A stretch of 64,000 nt of DNA from Dehalococcoidia bacterium (GTDB lineage Bacteria > Chloroflexota > Dehalococcoidia > Tepidiformales > Tepidiformaceae), in assembly GCA_009841435.1 (NCBI GenBank), contig VXLW01000029.1:1-64000 (forward strand), given 5' to 3'. Below, one piece after another: positions 40,392 to 52,551 of this stretch. Numbering within the stretch: the stretch's first letter is position 1; the number at the start of each line of letters is the position of its first letter. The notes below the pieces were generated by a model, which did not search any database, was not told where the DNA came from, and saw nothing but the letters and a program-made list of their open reading frames with translations. The position numbers and the translations under genes are program-made.

Positions 40392-41361
40392 GGTCAGCGT
40401 TCTCGAAGCCGTCCACGAGACGCTCGATGAGGTGCTCGCTGCCGACGAGCGCGTCTTCCTGCTGGGTGAGGACCTCGAGGCGGGCGGTGTCTTTCGCGCC
40501 ACCGATGGCCTCTCGGCGAAATACCCGGGCCGCGTTCTCGATGCGCCGCTCGCCGAGTCCTCCATCATCGGCATCACCATCGGCGCGGCCCACTACGGCC
40601 AGCGCCCAATCGCCGAGATCCAGTTCGCCGACTTCATCCACGCGGGCTTCGACCAGCTCTGCAGCGAAGCCTCCCGCTGGTCCTGGCGCACCCGCGGCGA
40701 GCAGTACCTGCCCATGGTCGTCCGCACCCCCTGGGGCGGCGGCGTCCACGGCGGCCAGCACCATTCCCAGAGCATCGAGGCGTACTACGCCCACATGCCC
40801 GGCATCAAGGTCGTCGCGCCCTCGTTCCCGGCCGACTACCGCTCGCTCCTGAAGGCCGCCCTCGCCGATCCCAACCCCGTCCTCTTCCTCGAGCACAAGC
40901 GCACCTACCGGCTCATCCGCCAGGAGGTTGAAGGCGCCCCCGCCGAGGACCGTATCGGCAAGTCGCGCATCACCCGCCGGGGCGATGACCTGACGGTGTT
41001 CGCGTACGGGCTCATGCTGCACGAGTCGCTCGCCGCCGCCGAGGAGCTTGCCGGCGAGGGCATCGAGTGCACGGTCGTCGACCTGCTCACGCTCAACCCC
41101 CTCGACCAGGACACGATCCTCGAGGCCGCCCGCGCCACTGGGAAGGTGCTCATCGTCCACGAGGACACCCTGACCGGCGGCCTTGGCGGCGAGCTCGCCG
41201 GCATCATCGCGGAGCACGCCTTCGAGGACCTCGACGCGCCTATCCGCCGCCTCGCCGGCCCCGATATCCCCCCCATGCCCTTCCACGAGGTGATGGAGTC
41301 GGCCTTTATGCCCGACCGCACGAAGATCGCCGCTGCCGCGCGGGACCTGGCGGCCTACTGA
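40384..41361 (+). CDS. bkdB: 2-oxoisovalerate dehydrogenase E1 beta subunit-like
   Basis: 325 aa. VLEAVHETLDEVLAADERVFLLGEDLEAGGVFRATDGL, APLAESSIIGITIGAAHYGQRPIAEIQFADFIHAGFDQL and GGVHGGQHHSQSIEAYYAHMPGIKVVAPS (catalytic His region) are E1 beta hallmarks. LDLLTLNPLD-type C-terminal segment present. Overlaps both neighbours (8 bases upstream, 1 base downstream as TGATG). Confidence 0.92.
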   Translation: MAEVSVLEAVHETLDEVLAADERVFLLGEDLEAGGVFRATDGLSAKYPGRVLDAPLAESSIIGITIGAAHYGQRPIAEIQFADFIHAGFDQLCSEASRWSWRTRGEQYLPMVVRTPWGGGVHGGQHHSQSIEAYYAHMPGIKVVAPSFPADYRSLLKAALADPNPVLFLEHKRTYRLIRQEVEGAPAEDRIGKSRITRRGDDLTVFAYGLMLHESLAAAEELAGEGIECTVVDLLTLNPLDQDTILEAARATGKVLIVHEDTLTGGLGGELAGIIAEHAFEDLDAPIRRLAGPDIPPMPFHEVMESAFMPDRTKIAAAARDLAAY

Positions 41362-42599
41362 TGGCCACCGTCACCATGCCGCAGCTCGGTGAGAGCGTGA
41401 CCGAGGGCACGGTCCTCCAGTGGCTCAAGCAGCCCGGCGATACCGTCGCCCTCGACGAGCCCCTCTGCGAGATCGAGACCGAGAAGGTCGCAGCCGAGCT
41501 CCCCTCCCCCTTCGAGGGCACCCTTGGCGAAATACTCGTGCCCGAGGGCGAGACCGTCGACGTCGACGCCCCCCTCTGCACCATCGAAGAGGTAGCAGCC
41601 TCCGCCCCGGAGCCGGCCCCCGCTGCCGTCGCCGAGCCGGCCGGACGCGAAACGGTCCCCGCCGCCCCCGTCGCCGATAACAACCGCGACGGCGTCTACT
41701 CCCCGGTCGTCCAGCGGCTCGCCGCCAAGCACGACATCGACCTCGCCGCCATCGCCGGCAGCGGTCGTGGCGGCCGCGTGACTCGCAAGGACGTGCAGGC
41801 CCTCATCGACGAGCGCGAGCGGGAAGCCGCCGCCGCGGACGGCATCCCGCCCGCCGCCGCGCCCCTCCCGCTTCCCGATGGCGAGGTCGTTCCCCCTCCC
41901 GAAGTCGCGACCGTCGCCGCCTCCGACGCCTACGACGTCGTTCCCCTCTCCCCCACGCGCCGCAAGATCGGCGAGAACATGGCGCGCTCCACGGCGGAGG
42001 CGCCCCAGGCCTGGATGATGGTCGAGGCCGATGTCTCCGGGCTCGTCGACCTGCGTACCCGCGAACGCGAGCGCTTCGTCGGCGTCGACCTCACCTACCT
42101 GCCCTACTTCGCCTCCACCGTCGCCCACACGCTTACTGACTTCCCCGAGCTCAACGCCCGCTGGCACGGCGACGAGCTGCGCCGCTACCGCCGCGTGAAC
42201 CTCGGCATCGCCATCGCCACCGAGCGCGGCCTCGTCGTGCCCGTCGTGCCCAACGCCCGCGACCTCAGCGTCGCCGGCCTCGCCCGGCGCATCGACGACC
42301 TCGTCGCCCGCGCCCACGCCGGCAAGCTCCGCATCGAGGACATGGAGGCCGGCACCTTCACGGTGAACAACACGGGCGCCTTCGGCTCGATCGCCTCGAA
42401 CCCGATCGTGAACCACCCCCAGATTGGCATCGTCACGATGGAGCGCGTTGTTCGCCGCCCCGTGGTCGTTGAAGGCGACGCCATCGCCATCCGCTCGATG
42501 ATGAACATCGCCCTCAGCTTCGACCACCGCGCGCTCGACGGCGCCGAGGCGGGCGCTTTCCTCGCCGCCCTCAAGGAGCGGTTGGAAGCTCTCGGTTAG
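41361..42599 (+). CDS. bkdC: Dihydrolipoamide acyltransferase (E2), second set
   Basis: 412 aa. Lipoyl domain with lysine in EIETEKVAAELPSP; peripheral-subunit-binding domain (YSPVVQRLAAKHDIDLAAIAGSGRGGRVTRKDVQALI); catalytic domain with TVNNTGAFGSIASNPIVNHPQIGIVTM and active-site SFDHRALDG. GEILVPEGETVDVDAPLCTI closes the lipoyl domain. Typical of branched-chain or 2-oxoglutarate E2. Ends 3 bases from the convergent exonuclease stop. Confidence 0.92.
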   Translation: MATVTMPQLGESVTEGTVLQWLKQPGDTVALDEPLCEIETEKVAAELPSPFEGTLGEILVPEGETVDVDAPLCTIEEVAASAPEPAPAAVAEPAGRETVPAAPVADNNRDGVYSPVVQRLAAKHDIDLAAIAGSGRGGRVTRKDVQALIDEREREAAAADGIPPAAAPLPLPDGEVVPPPEVATVAASDAYDVVPLSPTRRKIGENMARSTAEAPQAWMMVEADVSGLVDLRTRERERFVGVDLTYLPYFASTVAHTLTDFPELNARWHGDELRRYRRVNLGIAIATERGLVVPVVPNARDLSVAGLARRIDDLVARAHAGKLRIEDMEAGTFTVNNTGAFGSIASNPIVNHPQIGIVTMERVVRRPVVVEGDAIAIRSMMNIALSFDHRALDGAEAGAFLAALKERLEALG

Positions 42600-42602
42600 C
42601 GC

Positions 42603-43472
42603 CTAGTCCAGCCAGCGGTGTGGACGCGAGCGCAGCTCGCCCAGCCCCAGCTCGTCGCACATTGCGAGCCACGGCTCCCGCGGTACCCCGAGCCATTCCA
42701 GGTCCGCGAACGTCTGTTGGATGGGCGCGTCGCGACGCAGGGTCGCCAGCTCCTTGAACAGCGCAGCATCCTGCTGCCCCTCCCGCAGCGACCTCGCCAG
42801 CCGTCCCGCCCCGCGTGGCTGCACTGCCCAGTCCTCCGGCGCCTCCGGAATGGCCTCCAGGTGGACGTAGTGCGCGAGCATCGCCGCCGTCGATTTCGCC
42901 CCCCACCCCGGCAGCCCCGGGAAGCCGTCCGCCGCGTCGCCCACCAGCGCTAGGTAGTCCGGGATCGACTCCGGACCGACGCCGAACTTTTCGCGCACGC
43001 CGTCGGCGTTCGTGGTCATGTCTTTCCGGCGGTCCAGCATGACCACGTGGTCACCGTCGACGCACTGCGCCAGATCCTTGTCGGGCGAGGCGAGGATGAC
43101 CTGCTCGGCCTCGTCGGCGAAGCGCGCCACGCCCGAGGCCATCCCGTCATCCGCCTCGAACTCCCGCATCCGCCAGACCGTCACGCCCAGCGCCTCGAGC
43201 GCGTCTTCCGCCAGCGGAAACTGCGCCAGCAGCTCCTCCGGCACGCCCGCGTCCGTCTTGTAGCCCGCGTACAGCTCGTTCCGGAAGGAGTGCACGACCG
43301 TATCCGTTGCCGCCGCGATCGCCAGCGGCTCCTGTTCGCGCAGCAGCGCCAGCGTGCTCGCCGCGATTCCCGCGACCGCCCCCACCTGCCGTCCGTCCGG
43401 CGCGGTCCGCGGCGGCGCGCCGAAGTACGAGCGGAACAGCTCGTAGGTGGCGTCGAGCAGGACGAGCCGCAC
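42603..43472 (-). CDS. 5'-3' exonuclease (Pol I N-terminal domain type)
   Basis: 289 aa stand-alone relative of the 5'-nuclease domain of DNA polymerase I. Acidic metal ligands in LLDATYELFRS, ATDTVVHSFRNELYAGYK (usually FD...), EADDGMASGVARFA, ILASPDKDLAQCV and DYLALVGDAADGFPGLPGWGAKSTAAML (H3TH helix). Likely removes RNA primers or flaps. Variants ATDT and LVGDAADGF stand where D-x-P and GD..DN.. are usual; activity probable. GTG start, 12 bases after the SnoaL-like stop. Confidence 0.87.
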   Translation of the reverse strand: MRLVLLDATYELFRSYFGAPPRTAPDGRQVGAVAGIAASTLALLREQEPLAIAAATDTVVHSFRNELYAGYKTDAGVPEELLAQFPLAEDALEALGVTVWRMREFEADDGMASGVARFADEAEQVILASPDKDLAQCVDGDHVVMLDRRKDMTTNADGVREKFGVGPESIPDYLALVGDAADGFPGLPGWGAKSTAAMLAHYVHLEAIPEAPEDWAVQPRGAGRLARSLREGQQDAALFKELATLRRDAPIQQTFADLEWLGVPREPWLAMCDELGLGELRSRPHRWLD

Positions 43473-43484
43473 GGCTCCGCCCCC

Positions 43485-44000
43485 TTACCGCTGGTAGACG
43501 ATGTCGTCCGTCGAGTGCTGCCCCTGCGTGAACGCGGGCGCTCCCGGCCACGTCTCCGTCACCGGGTCGTAGCGCGTGTAGTCGTGCACGACCGTTCGCC
43601 GCAGGATCCGCCACTCGCCGTCGCGCCGCTCGAAGCGGTCGACGTAGCGCCCGCCCCAGAGGAAGTCCACATCGACCTTGCCCTCGCCGCTCGGGATGCG
43701 ATGCCGGGCGAGGCAGTACGACTCGCACCAGGCGAAGTCGCCCTCCACGTCGATGATCACGTTCCCTACGCGGTGCTGCGTGAAGCGGTACGTGCCGAGA
43801 CCGTTCGGAGCGTTCGCCGCGAACGCCTCCGGGGTCGTCTCGTCGCCGTAACGCAGCACGGCGTCGGGGTGGAAGCAGCTCTTGAGGAGCTCCTGGTCGA
43901 TGCGATCGATGGCACGTGCGTACAGCATGAGCACGCGTGTGATGTCGCGCTCCGCGATGAGGGTGTCGAGTGTGGTTGGGCTGGCAGTCTCCGTGGCCAT
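43485..44000 (-). CDS. SnoaL-like (NTF2-fold) protein
   Basis: 171 aa. Cone-shaped NTF2 fold of the SnoaL_4 type: RDITRVLMLYARAIDRIDQELLKSCFHPDAVLRYGDE at the start, then VGNVIIDVEGDFAWCESYCLARHR, and the C-terminal GGRYVDRFERRDGEWRILRRTVVHDYTRYD. Relatives include dehydratases, isomerases and subunits of hydroxylases. Catalytic Asp/His candidates are Asp32 and His near 137-138 (VVHDY). Substrate unknown. Upstream of the exonuclease; the functions look unrelated. GGGAGG before the ATG. Confidence 0.8.
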   Translation of the reverse strand: MATETASPTTLDTLIAERDITRVLMLYARAIDRIDQELLKSCFHPDAVLRYGDETTPEAFAANAPNGLGTYRFTQHRVGNVIIDVEGDFAWCESYCLARHRIPSGEGKVDVDFLWGGRYVDRFERRDGEWRILRRTVVHDYTRYDPVTETWPGAPAFTQGQHSTDDIVYQR

Positions 44001-44029
44001 GGGGCGCCTCCCGCTGCGAGGGTGGCGTG

Positions 44030-44035
44030 ATTCTA
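44030..44035 (-). promoter_or_regulatory. Candidate -10 element TAGAAT of the SnoaL-like gene
   Basis: TAGAAT on the minus strand about 29 bases before the ATG at 44000; leader of about 23 bases with a GGGAGG ribosome site. Confidence 0.4.
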
Positions 44036-44052
44036 GCCCCCGCTCGCGGAAG

Positions 44053-45402
44053 TTACGCCAACCGCTCCTGGAAGGTCAGGCGACGGACCAGGGGCCATCG
44101 CTTGTACCAGATGGGACCGGTTGGGTGCTGGGGCGGACCCGCCATCGCGAAGAAGATGGTCCCCAGTCCGGCGATGACGGCCAGCACGGTGAAGCCGCGT
44201 TCGTAGTCGCCGAACGCATCCGCCATCGCACCCGCGATGATCGGCCCCGACATCATCCCGAACATCACGATCAGCGACGAGAACCCCATGATCTTTCCGA
44301 AGTCCCGGCGCCCGAAATAATCCGCCCGCAGGGCCTGCTGCATCGGTCCGCGGGTTCCCCACGCAATGCCGTTGATCACGGCGAACAGCACGATCATCCA
44401 GAACCCGGCCGAATAGGTGACCAGCAACAACGCGACCACATGCCCGACCATGCAGCCTGCCAGCATCAACCGCTTGTTCAGCCGGTCCCCGAGGTACCCG
44501 CCCCCGATCTGTCCCACCAGCTGGAAGGCCGTCATCAGGAGCACGATCAGGCTCGAGATGAAGGCCGAGTACCCGAGATTCTCGAGGTGCAGCACGAGGT
44601 GGACCATGAAGGCCCCGATGATGAGGACGGCCGCCCCGTGCCCGATCGAGATGAACCAGAAGCTCGGACTGCGCAACGCCTCTCCCGTCGTGAAGTCCTC
44701 GCTGGCGGGGATCACCACGGGACCGCCTGCCAGCCCCGGTCGTGCGGGCGCCTCCGGGACCGGCTCCCCGTCGATCGTCTCGCCCCGATCCTCGGGCCGG
44801 TGGTGGATGAAACTCGCGACGATCTGTCCCACGATCAAAATCACGATTCCGGCCACCAGGGAGGTGGCCCGCCAGCCGAACTCGTCCATGGCGAGCACTA
44901 CCAGGAAGACGAGCAAGCCTCCCACCGAGAAGCCCGCCGACATCAACCCCAGCGCCATCGATCGCTTCTTCTCGAACCAGTTGACGACGGCCACGACCAG
45001 CGTCACGAAGCCGGCCATGCTCGCCCCCACGGCGATCAGGAAATACGTCAGGAAGAAGGTCGTGACCGAATCGACGAAGCTGAAGAGTATGAACCCGATC
45101 CCCGTGGTCGCGATCCCGATGCGGATCATGATGCGGGGGCCAAAACGGTCGATCGCCCACCCCTGGATCGGTCCCAACACCCCGCTCTCGATGCGCGTCA
45201 TCGCAAACGCAAGCGAAAAGGTCGTCTTGCTCCACTTGAACTCCTCCTCCAGCCGCTCAACATAAAAGCCAAACGCGTGGAACATGAACAGCCCGAGCAC
45301 GGTCTGGATCAGGAAGCCGCCGGCGACCATCCACCAGCCGTAGAAGACTCCTTCTTGGAGAGAAGAGACCCGTTGTCGAAGGGGCGTGAGCAGGAGGGGC
45401 AC
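44053..45402 (-). CDS. Major facilitator superfamily transporter
   Basis: 449 aa with about 12 membrane segments in two halves joined by a charged loop (HHRPEDRGETIDGEPVPEAPARPGL, near 195-220). First cytoplasmic loop motif: GWAIDRFGPRIMIRIG (from G-x-x-x-D-R-x-G-x-R). The similarity in layout (YGWWMVAGGFLIQ at the start, FEKKRSMALGLMSAG in loop 4-5) is to the oxalate/formate antiporter and monocarboxylate families. Substrate not determinable; monocarboxylates are the first guess. GTG start with GGAG close by. Confidence 0.85.
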   Translation of the reverse strand: MPLLLTPLRQRVSSLQEGVFYGWWMVAGGFLIQTVLGLFMFHAFGFYVERLEEEFKWSKTTFSLAFAMTRIESGVLGPIQGWAIDRFGPRIMIRIGIATTGIGFILFSFVDSVTTFFLTYFLIAVGASMAGFVTLVVAVVNWFEKKRSMALGLMSAGFSVGGLLVFLVVLAMDEFGWRATSLVAGIVILIVGQIVASFIHHRPEDRGETIDGEPVPEAPARPGLAGGPVVIPASEDFTTGEALRSPSFWFISIGHGAAVLIIGAFMVHLVLHLENLGYSAFISSLIVLLMTAFQLVGQIGGGYLGDRLNKRLMLAGCMVGHVVALLLVTYSAGFWMIVLFAVINGIAWGTRGPMQQALRADYFGRRDFGKIMGFSSLIVMFGMMSGPIIAGAMADAFGDYERGFTVLAVIAGLGTIFFAMAGPPQHPTGPIWYKRWPLVRRLTFQERLA

Positions 45403-45544
45403 CGCTCCACAAGATAAGCGGTGTTTCCCCTTGCCGCCGGAGGGGTGGGGGGCCGAGTGGCCGGGACCGTGGGCGGGATCACGGCGGTGACGCGAGCATG
45501 AGTGGCAGAATCACTCGTCTCAGCCACAGACAGGTGACCGCCGT

Positions 45545-46927
45545 ATGCCACGCTTCTCGCGAACCCTTGCACTTCCCCTCGTCGTCCCGCTCGTCCTCCT
45601 CTTGCTGCTGATCGCCTGCGGTGACGACGACGATGCCCCCGCACCCGCGCCAACGCCCGAGGCGACGGAAGCCACTGAGGCCACCGAGCCGCCTCCCGCC
45701 ACGGAACCTCCGGCCACAGCCCAGCCCACGGAACCACCCGCCACGGAGTCTGCCGGCACGCCGTCCCCCACCCCGACTGCCGCGCCTCCCACCGAGGCCC
45801 CGCCCGAGCGAGTTGCCCTCCACGTCGGCCTGCTTGTCCCCGAGACGGGGGCTGTCGGACCCCTCGCGGCCCCCGCCATCGAGGCTATGAAGCTCGCCGT
45901 CGAGGACATCAACGCTGCCGGCGGGAACGTCACCACCACGATCGCCGATACCGCCACCAACCCCGCCACCGGACGCGAAGCCGCCGCCCGTCTCCTGGGC
46001 GAAGGCGCCGACGTCATCGTTGGCCCCGCCACCTCCGCCGTCACGCAGGCCGTGATCCAGGCCCTCTTCGATGAGCGTGTGCCGCAGTGCACGCCCTCGG
46101 CGCAGTCGCCCGCCTTCAGCACGCAGGAGAATGCCGCCTACTTCTTCCGCACGGTGCCGCCCGCTCACGCCGTCGCGCCCATCATGGCCCGCGTCGTTGC
46201 CGAGGACGGCGGCACACGTGTCGCAATCGTCGGCCGCGCCGACGACTACGGCACGCCTATCAGCGGACTCGTCGCCCAGCTCCTGACCGAGCTGGGGGCC
46301 GAGGCGGAGGTCGTACTCTACGATCCCGGCTCCACCACCTTCGACTCCCAGGTCGCCGCTGTCGCCGCCTACGGGCCCGACGCCATCATCAACATCGGCT
46401 TCTTCTTCGATGGCACCAGCATCGTCCACGGCCTCATCGAGGCAGGGTTCGGCCCCGAGATCCAGTACGGCGGCGATGCCCTCTTCCATCCCTACCTCTG
46501 GCAGCTCGTCGACCCGAACGATCCGACGGTGCTCGACGGGATGAAGTTCATCGGCGTTGCCGGGAGCGACGAGTTCAACACGCGTATCTCCGACGTGACC
46601 GACGGCAACGTCAACTTCGCGGCCCAGTCCTACGACTGCGTCGTCCTCATGGCCCTCGCGGCCGAGCTCGCCGGCAGCACGGATGGCGACGCCATCATGG
46701 AGGCCATCGCCGGCCTCACCCACCATGGAACGGAGTGCTACTCCTACGAGGAGTGCCTCACCCTGATCGACGCCGGCGAGGACATCGACTACGTCGGCGT
46801 CAGCGGCCCCATCAACTTCACCCCGAACGGCGACCCGACGACCGGCTCCTACGCCGTCTTCCAGTTCCAGGGCGGCCAGATCACCGTGCTCCAGGCGTAC
46901 GAGGTCGACCTGACCCAGCTCCAGTAG
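45545..46927 (+). CDS. Branched-chain-amino-acid-type binding lipoprotein
   Basis: 460 aa. Signal peptide with lipobox LLIAC (Cys25) followed by DDDD and a Pro/Thr/Glu/Ala-rich linker (about 30-88). The globular part is a periplasmic-binding-protein type I fold like LivJ: HVGLLVPETGAVGPLAAPAIEAMKLAVEDINAAGG, DTATNPATGREAAARLLGEGADVIVGPATSAV, VAIVGRADDYGTPIS, and GVSGPINFTPNGDPTTGSYAVFQFQGG. No permease or ATPase gene is adjacent, so the transporter partners are elsewhere or this is a sensor. Ligand (amino acid, amide, urea, aromatic acid) unknown. Confidence 0.88.
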   Translation: MPRFSRTLALPLVVPLVLLLLLIACGDDDDAPAPAPTPEATEATEATEPPPATEPPATAQPTEPPATESAGTPSPTPTAAPPTEAPPERVALHVGLLVPETGAVGPLAAPAIEAMKLAVEDINAAGGNVTTTIADTATNPATGREAAARLLGEGADVIVGPATSAVTQAVIQALFDERVPQCTPSAQSPAFSTQENAAYFFRTVPPAHAVAPIMARVVAEDGGTRVAIVGRADDYGTPISGLVAQLLTELGAEAEVVLYDPGSTTFDSQVAAVAAYGPDAIINIGFFFDGTSIVHGLIEAGFGPEIQYGGDALFHPYLWQLVDPNDPTVLDGMKFIGVAGSDEFNTRISDVTDGNVNFAAQSYDCVVLMALAAELAGSTDGDAIMEAIAGLTHHGTECYSYEECLTLIDAGEDIDYVGVSGPINFTPNGDPTTGSYAVFQFQGGQITVLQAYEVDLTQLQ

Positions 46928-46959
46928 CCACGGCGGCGATCGGTATGGGGGGCCACTGC

Positions 46960-46965
46960 TAGAAT
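46960..46965 (+). promoter_or_regulatory. -10 element TAGAAT, near-leaderless
   Basis: TAGAAT ends 9 bases before the uvrA ATG (46975); a short GAAGG lies between. Transcript leader 2-3 bases at most. Confidence 0.45.
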
Positions 46966-46974
46966 CGAAGGTGC

Positions 46975-49922
<2,948 letters not shown>

Positions 49923-49926
<4 letters not shown>

Positions 49927-50678
49927 CTCTGGCGCCGTACCCGGTACCGCAGGTAGACCTCGTCCGTCTCCGGGTTCGGGTGCGCCGACACGAGTTCGAG
50001 CCGCTTCGCCTCGTCCCGCGTGAAGGCCCGCTCTCCTGCGACCGCCGTCAGCGTGTCCGCCCCGCCCACTACCACCGGCCCCAGCGTCACGAATGCCTCG
50101 TCGATCGCGTCGAGCGCATACAGCGCCGCGTAGACCGTCGGGCCTCCCTCGACCAGCAGCACCTCGGCGCCGAACTCGTGGCGCGTGTGTCGCAGCATCC
50201 CCTCGAACTCGCGCCCCTCCGCAAGCGTGACGACGGGGCGGCCCGTGGCCGCGATGGCCGCACGGCGATCGTCCGGCGCCGCCTCCGAGAGGTAGACCAC
50301 CGCCGGGAAGTCTCGCGCTGTGAAGAACGGTCGCTCCAGGGGCAGGTCGCCCCCTCGACTGAGCACCGCCGCGATCGGGACACGGGACTTGCCCCGGTCT
50401 ACTCGGATGGCCTCCAGCGCCTCGTCCCCCAGCCGCGAGGATGTGCCGCTCGCCCGCAGCGTCCCCGCCCCGTTCAGGACCACGTCCGCGTTCACCCGCA
50501 GCTCCCGCATCAGCCGCTGATCCACAGCTGAGCCGATGCCCTGCTCCGTGCCCTCGATCACGCTCTTGCCGTCGGCTGACATGACGGTGTTGGCGATGAC
50601 GTATGGGCGGTCGGCGGGTGGCGCCGGCAGGTCGAGCGCCGTGTAGTCCGGTTTGCCTGGAGACCAGGCGTCGCTCAT
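49923..50678 (-). CDS. RibD C-terminal-domain-type reductase
   Basis: 251 aa. DHFR-like reductase of the RibD_C family: [92 protein letters not shown]. Family members reduce the pyrimidine precursor of riboflavin; the second-to-last gene position in a his unit and the lack of a deaminase domain make a side role possible. It overlaps hisI (ATGA), so histidine genes and this one are transcribed together. NADPH specificity inferred from family. Confidence 0.82.
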
Positions 50679-51001
50679 GGCAAATCGTGCTCGCGGTCGA
50701 CCTCGCGGTAGTAGCAGGTGACGTTGTTCGTGTGGCAGGTCGGCCCCTCGGGCCGCGCCATCACGAGCAGCGAGTTGTCTTCGCAGTTCTTGTGCATGCT
50801 CACGAAGTTGAGGTAGTTCCCGCTGGTCGCGCCCTTCTCCCAGAGTTCATCCCGGCTCCGGCTCCAGAACGTGACGTGCCCCGTCGCGAAGGTGTGATCC
50901 AGCGACTCCCGGTTCATCCAGCCCAGCATCAGCACCTGGTGCGTTTCCGCATCCTGGACGATGGCGGGGATGCGGTCGTGTTCGTCGAAGCTGAGGGGCA
51001 T
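50675..51001 (-). CDS. hisI: Phosphoribosyl-AMP cyclohydrolase
   Basis: 108 aa. Opens the ring of PR-AMP in histidine synthesis; the zinc ligands fit CEDNSLL and CHTNNVTCYYRE, near the active site GWMNRESLDHTFATGHVTFWSRSRDELWEKGATSGN. Separate HisI without a fused HisE; no hisE in the window. Last his gene before the RibD-like gene, 60 bases after hisF. Confidence 0.95.
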   Translation of the reverse strand: MPLSFDEHDRIPAIVQDAETHQVLMLGWMNRESLDHTFATGHVTFWSRSRDELWEKGATSGNYLNFVSMHKNCEDNSLLVMARPEGPTCHTNNVTCYYREVDREHDLP

Positions 51002-51061
51002 TGGGCTCTCCGGAGTGGCGTGGCTCTGTGCCTTCGAGGATACCCGAGGGAGCCGCTGCGC

Positions 51062-51832
51062 TCAGTCGCGCGCGGCCACCGGACGCATCGCGATGCCCTG
51101 CCCGGACAGCGCTTCCTTGACCTCGCGGATGGAGTACGTCCCGAAGTGGAAGATGCTCGCCGCCAGCACCGCGTCCGCCTTGCCCTCGGTCAGCGCCTCC
51201 GCCATGTGGTCGGGGCTGCCCGCGCCCCCGGAGGCGATGACGGGCACGTTCACGGCCTCGCTCATCGCCCGCAGCATGGGGATGTCGTAGCCGCTCTGGT
51301 GGCCGTCGGTGTCCATGCTCGTCACGAGCAGCTCGCCCGCCCCCCGCTCCACCACCTCCCGCGCCCACGCGATCGCGTCGATGCCCGTGGGTGTGCGGCC
51401 CCCGTGCGTGTAGACCTCCCAGCCCTCGCCCACCCCCTTCGCGTCGATCGCCACCACGATGCACTGGCTCCCGAAGCGGTAGGCGCCCTCGTTCACGAGG
51501 TCGGGGTTGTTCACCGCCGCCGTGTTGATGCTGACCTTGTCCGCGCCCAGCTCCAGCATCGTCTTCATGTCGACCGTCGTGCGAATGCCCCCGCCCACGG
51601 TGAAGGGGATGAACACCTGGTCGGCCGTCGCCGACACCATGTCGTACACGGTCGCCCGGTTGTCCGAGGAGGCGGTGATGTCGAGGAACACGAGCTCGTC
51701 CGCGCCCTCGGCGTCGTACAGCTTGGCCAGCTCCACCGGGTCGCCCGCGTCGCGCAGCTCGATGAAGGAGACGCCCTTCACCACGCGCCCTCGGTCAACG
51801 TCGAAGCAGGGGATGATGCGCTTCGTCAGCAC
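51062..51832 (-). CDS. hisF: Imidazole glycerol phosphate synthase, cyclase subunit
   Basis: 256 aa TIM barrel: [32 protein letters not shown] with catalytic Asp, [28 protein letters not shown], and [14 protein letters not shown] with the second catalytic Asp, then [11 protein letters not shown]. Makes IGP and AICAR with HisH. Overlaps hisA by 7 bases. Confidence 0.97.
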   Translation of the reverse strand: MLTKRIIPCFDVDRGRVVKGVSFIELRDAGDPVELAKLYDAEGADELVFLDITASSDNRATVYDMVSATADQVFIPFTVGGGIRTTVDMKTMLELGADKVSINTAAVNNPDLVNEGAYRFGSQCIVVAIDAKGVGEGWEVYTHGGRTPTGIDAIAWAREVVERGAGELLVTSMDTDGHQSGYDIPMLRAMSEAVNVPVIASGGAGSPDHMAEALTEGKADAVLAASIFHFGTYSIREVKEALSGQGIAMRPVAARD

Positions 51833-52551
51833 GCCGCTACCGCCTCAAGCGCCTCCGCCAGCGTGAAGCGACGCTCGTAGAGCGCCTTCCCCACGATGGC
51901 GCCCTCGCAGCCTGTCTTCGCCAGGACGCGCAGGTCGTCCGTGGTCGTGACCCCGCCCGATGCCACCACGGGCACGGGCAGCGCCGCCGCGAACGCCGCC
52001 GCCAGCTCTGCGTTCGGGCCCTCGAGCGTGCCATCTCGCGCGATGTCCGTGACCATGATCCGGGGTGCGCCCCGCTCCACCATCTCCCGCGCCAGCGTCA
52101 TTGCGTCCGCCCCCGACCCCTCGCGCCACCCCTCCGTCAGCGCCTCCCCCGCGCGCGTGTCGATCGCGACCACGAGCATCCCGGGAAAGCGCTCGACCAC
52201 CTCGTTCACGAGGCCCGGGTTGCGTACGGTGGCGCTCCCGAGCTGGATGCGCTTCGCTCCCCGTTCCACCACCCCCTCGATGTCCTCAAGCGTCCGCAGG
52301 CCCCCCGACACCTCCACCGGGATCGCGACGGCCTCGCAGATCGCCGCCACCTCCGCCGCGTTGACCGGCCGCCCCTCCCGGGCGCCGTCGAGGTCGACGA
52401 CGTGCAGCCGCTGGGCGCCCTGTGCCTCCCAGTCACGCGCGACCTCGGCGGGGTCGTCGGCGTAGGCGGTCTCCCGGTCGTAGTCTCCCTGCAGCAGGCG
52501 CACGCAGCGCCCCCCGCGGATATCGATAGCCGGGATCACCTCGAAGCTCAC
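51826..52551 (-). CDS. hisA: ProFAR isomerase
   Basis: 241 aa TIM barrel: [90 protein letters not shown], and [13 protein letters not shown] with the catalytic Asp pair. GTG start overlapping the hisH stop (GTGA). HisA in some relatives also serves tryptophan synthesis (PriA); I see no trp gene nearby. Confidence 0.96.
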   Translation of the reverse strand: MSFEVIPAIDIRGGRCVRLLQGDYDRETAYADDPAEVARDWEAQGAQRLHVVDLDGAREGRPVNAAEVAAICEAVAIPVEVSGGLRTLEDIEGVVERGAKRIQLGSATVRNPGLVNEVVERFPGMLVVAIDTRAGEALTEGWREGSGADAMTLAREMVERGAPRIMVTDIARDGTLEGPNAELAAAFAAALPVPVVASGGVTTTDDLRVLAKTGCEGAIVGKALYERRFTLAEALEAVAAC

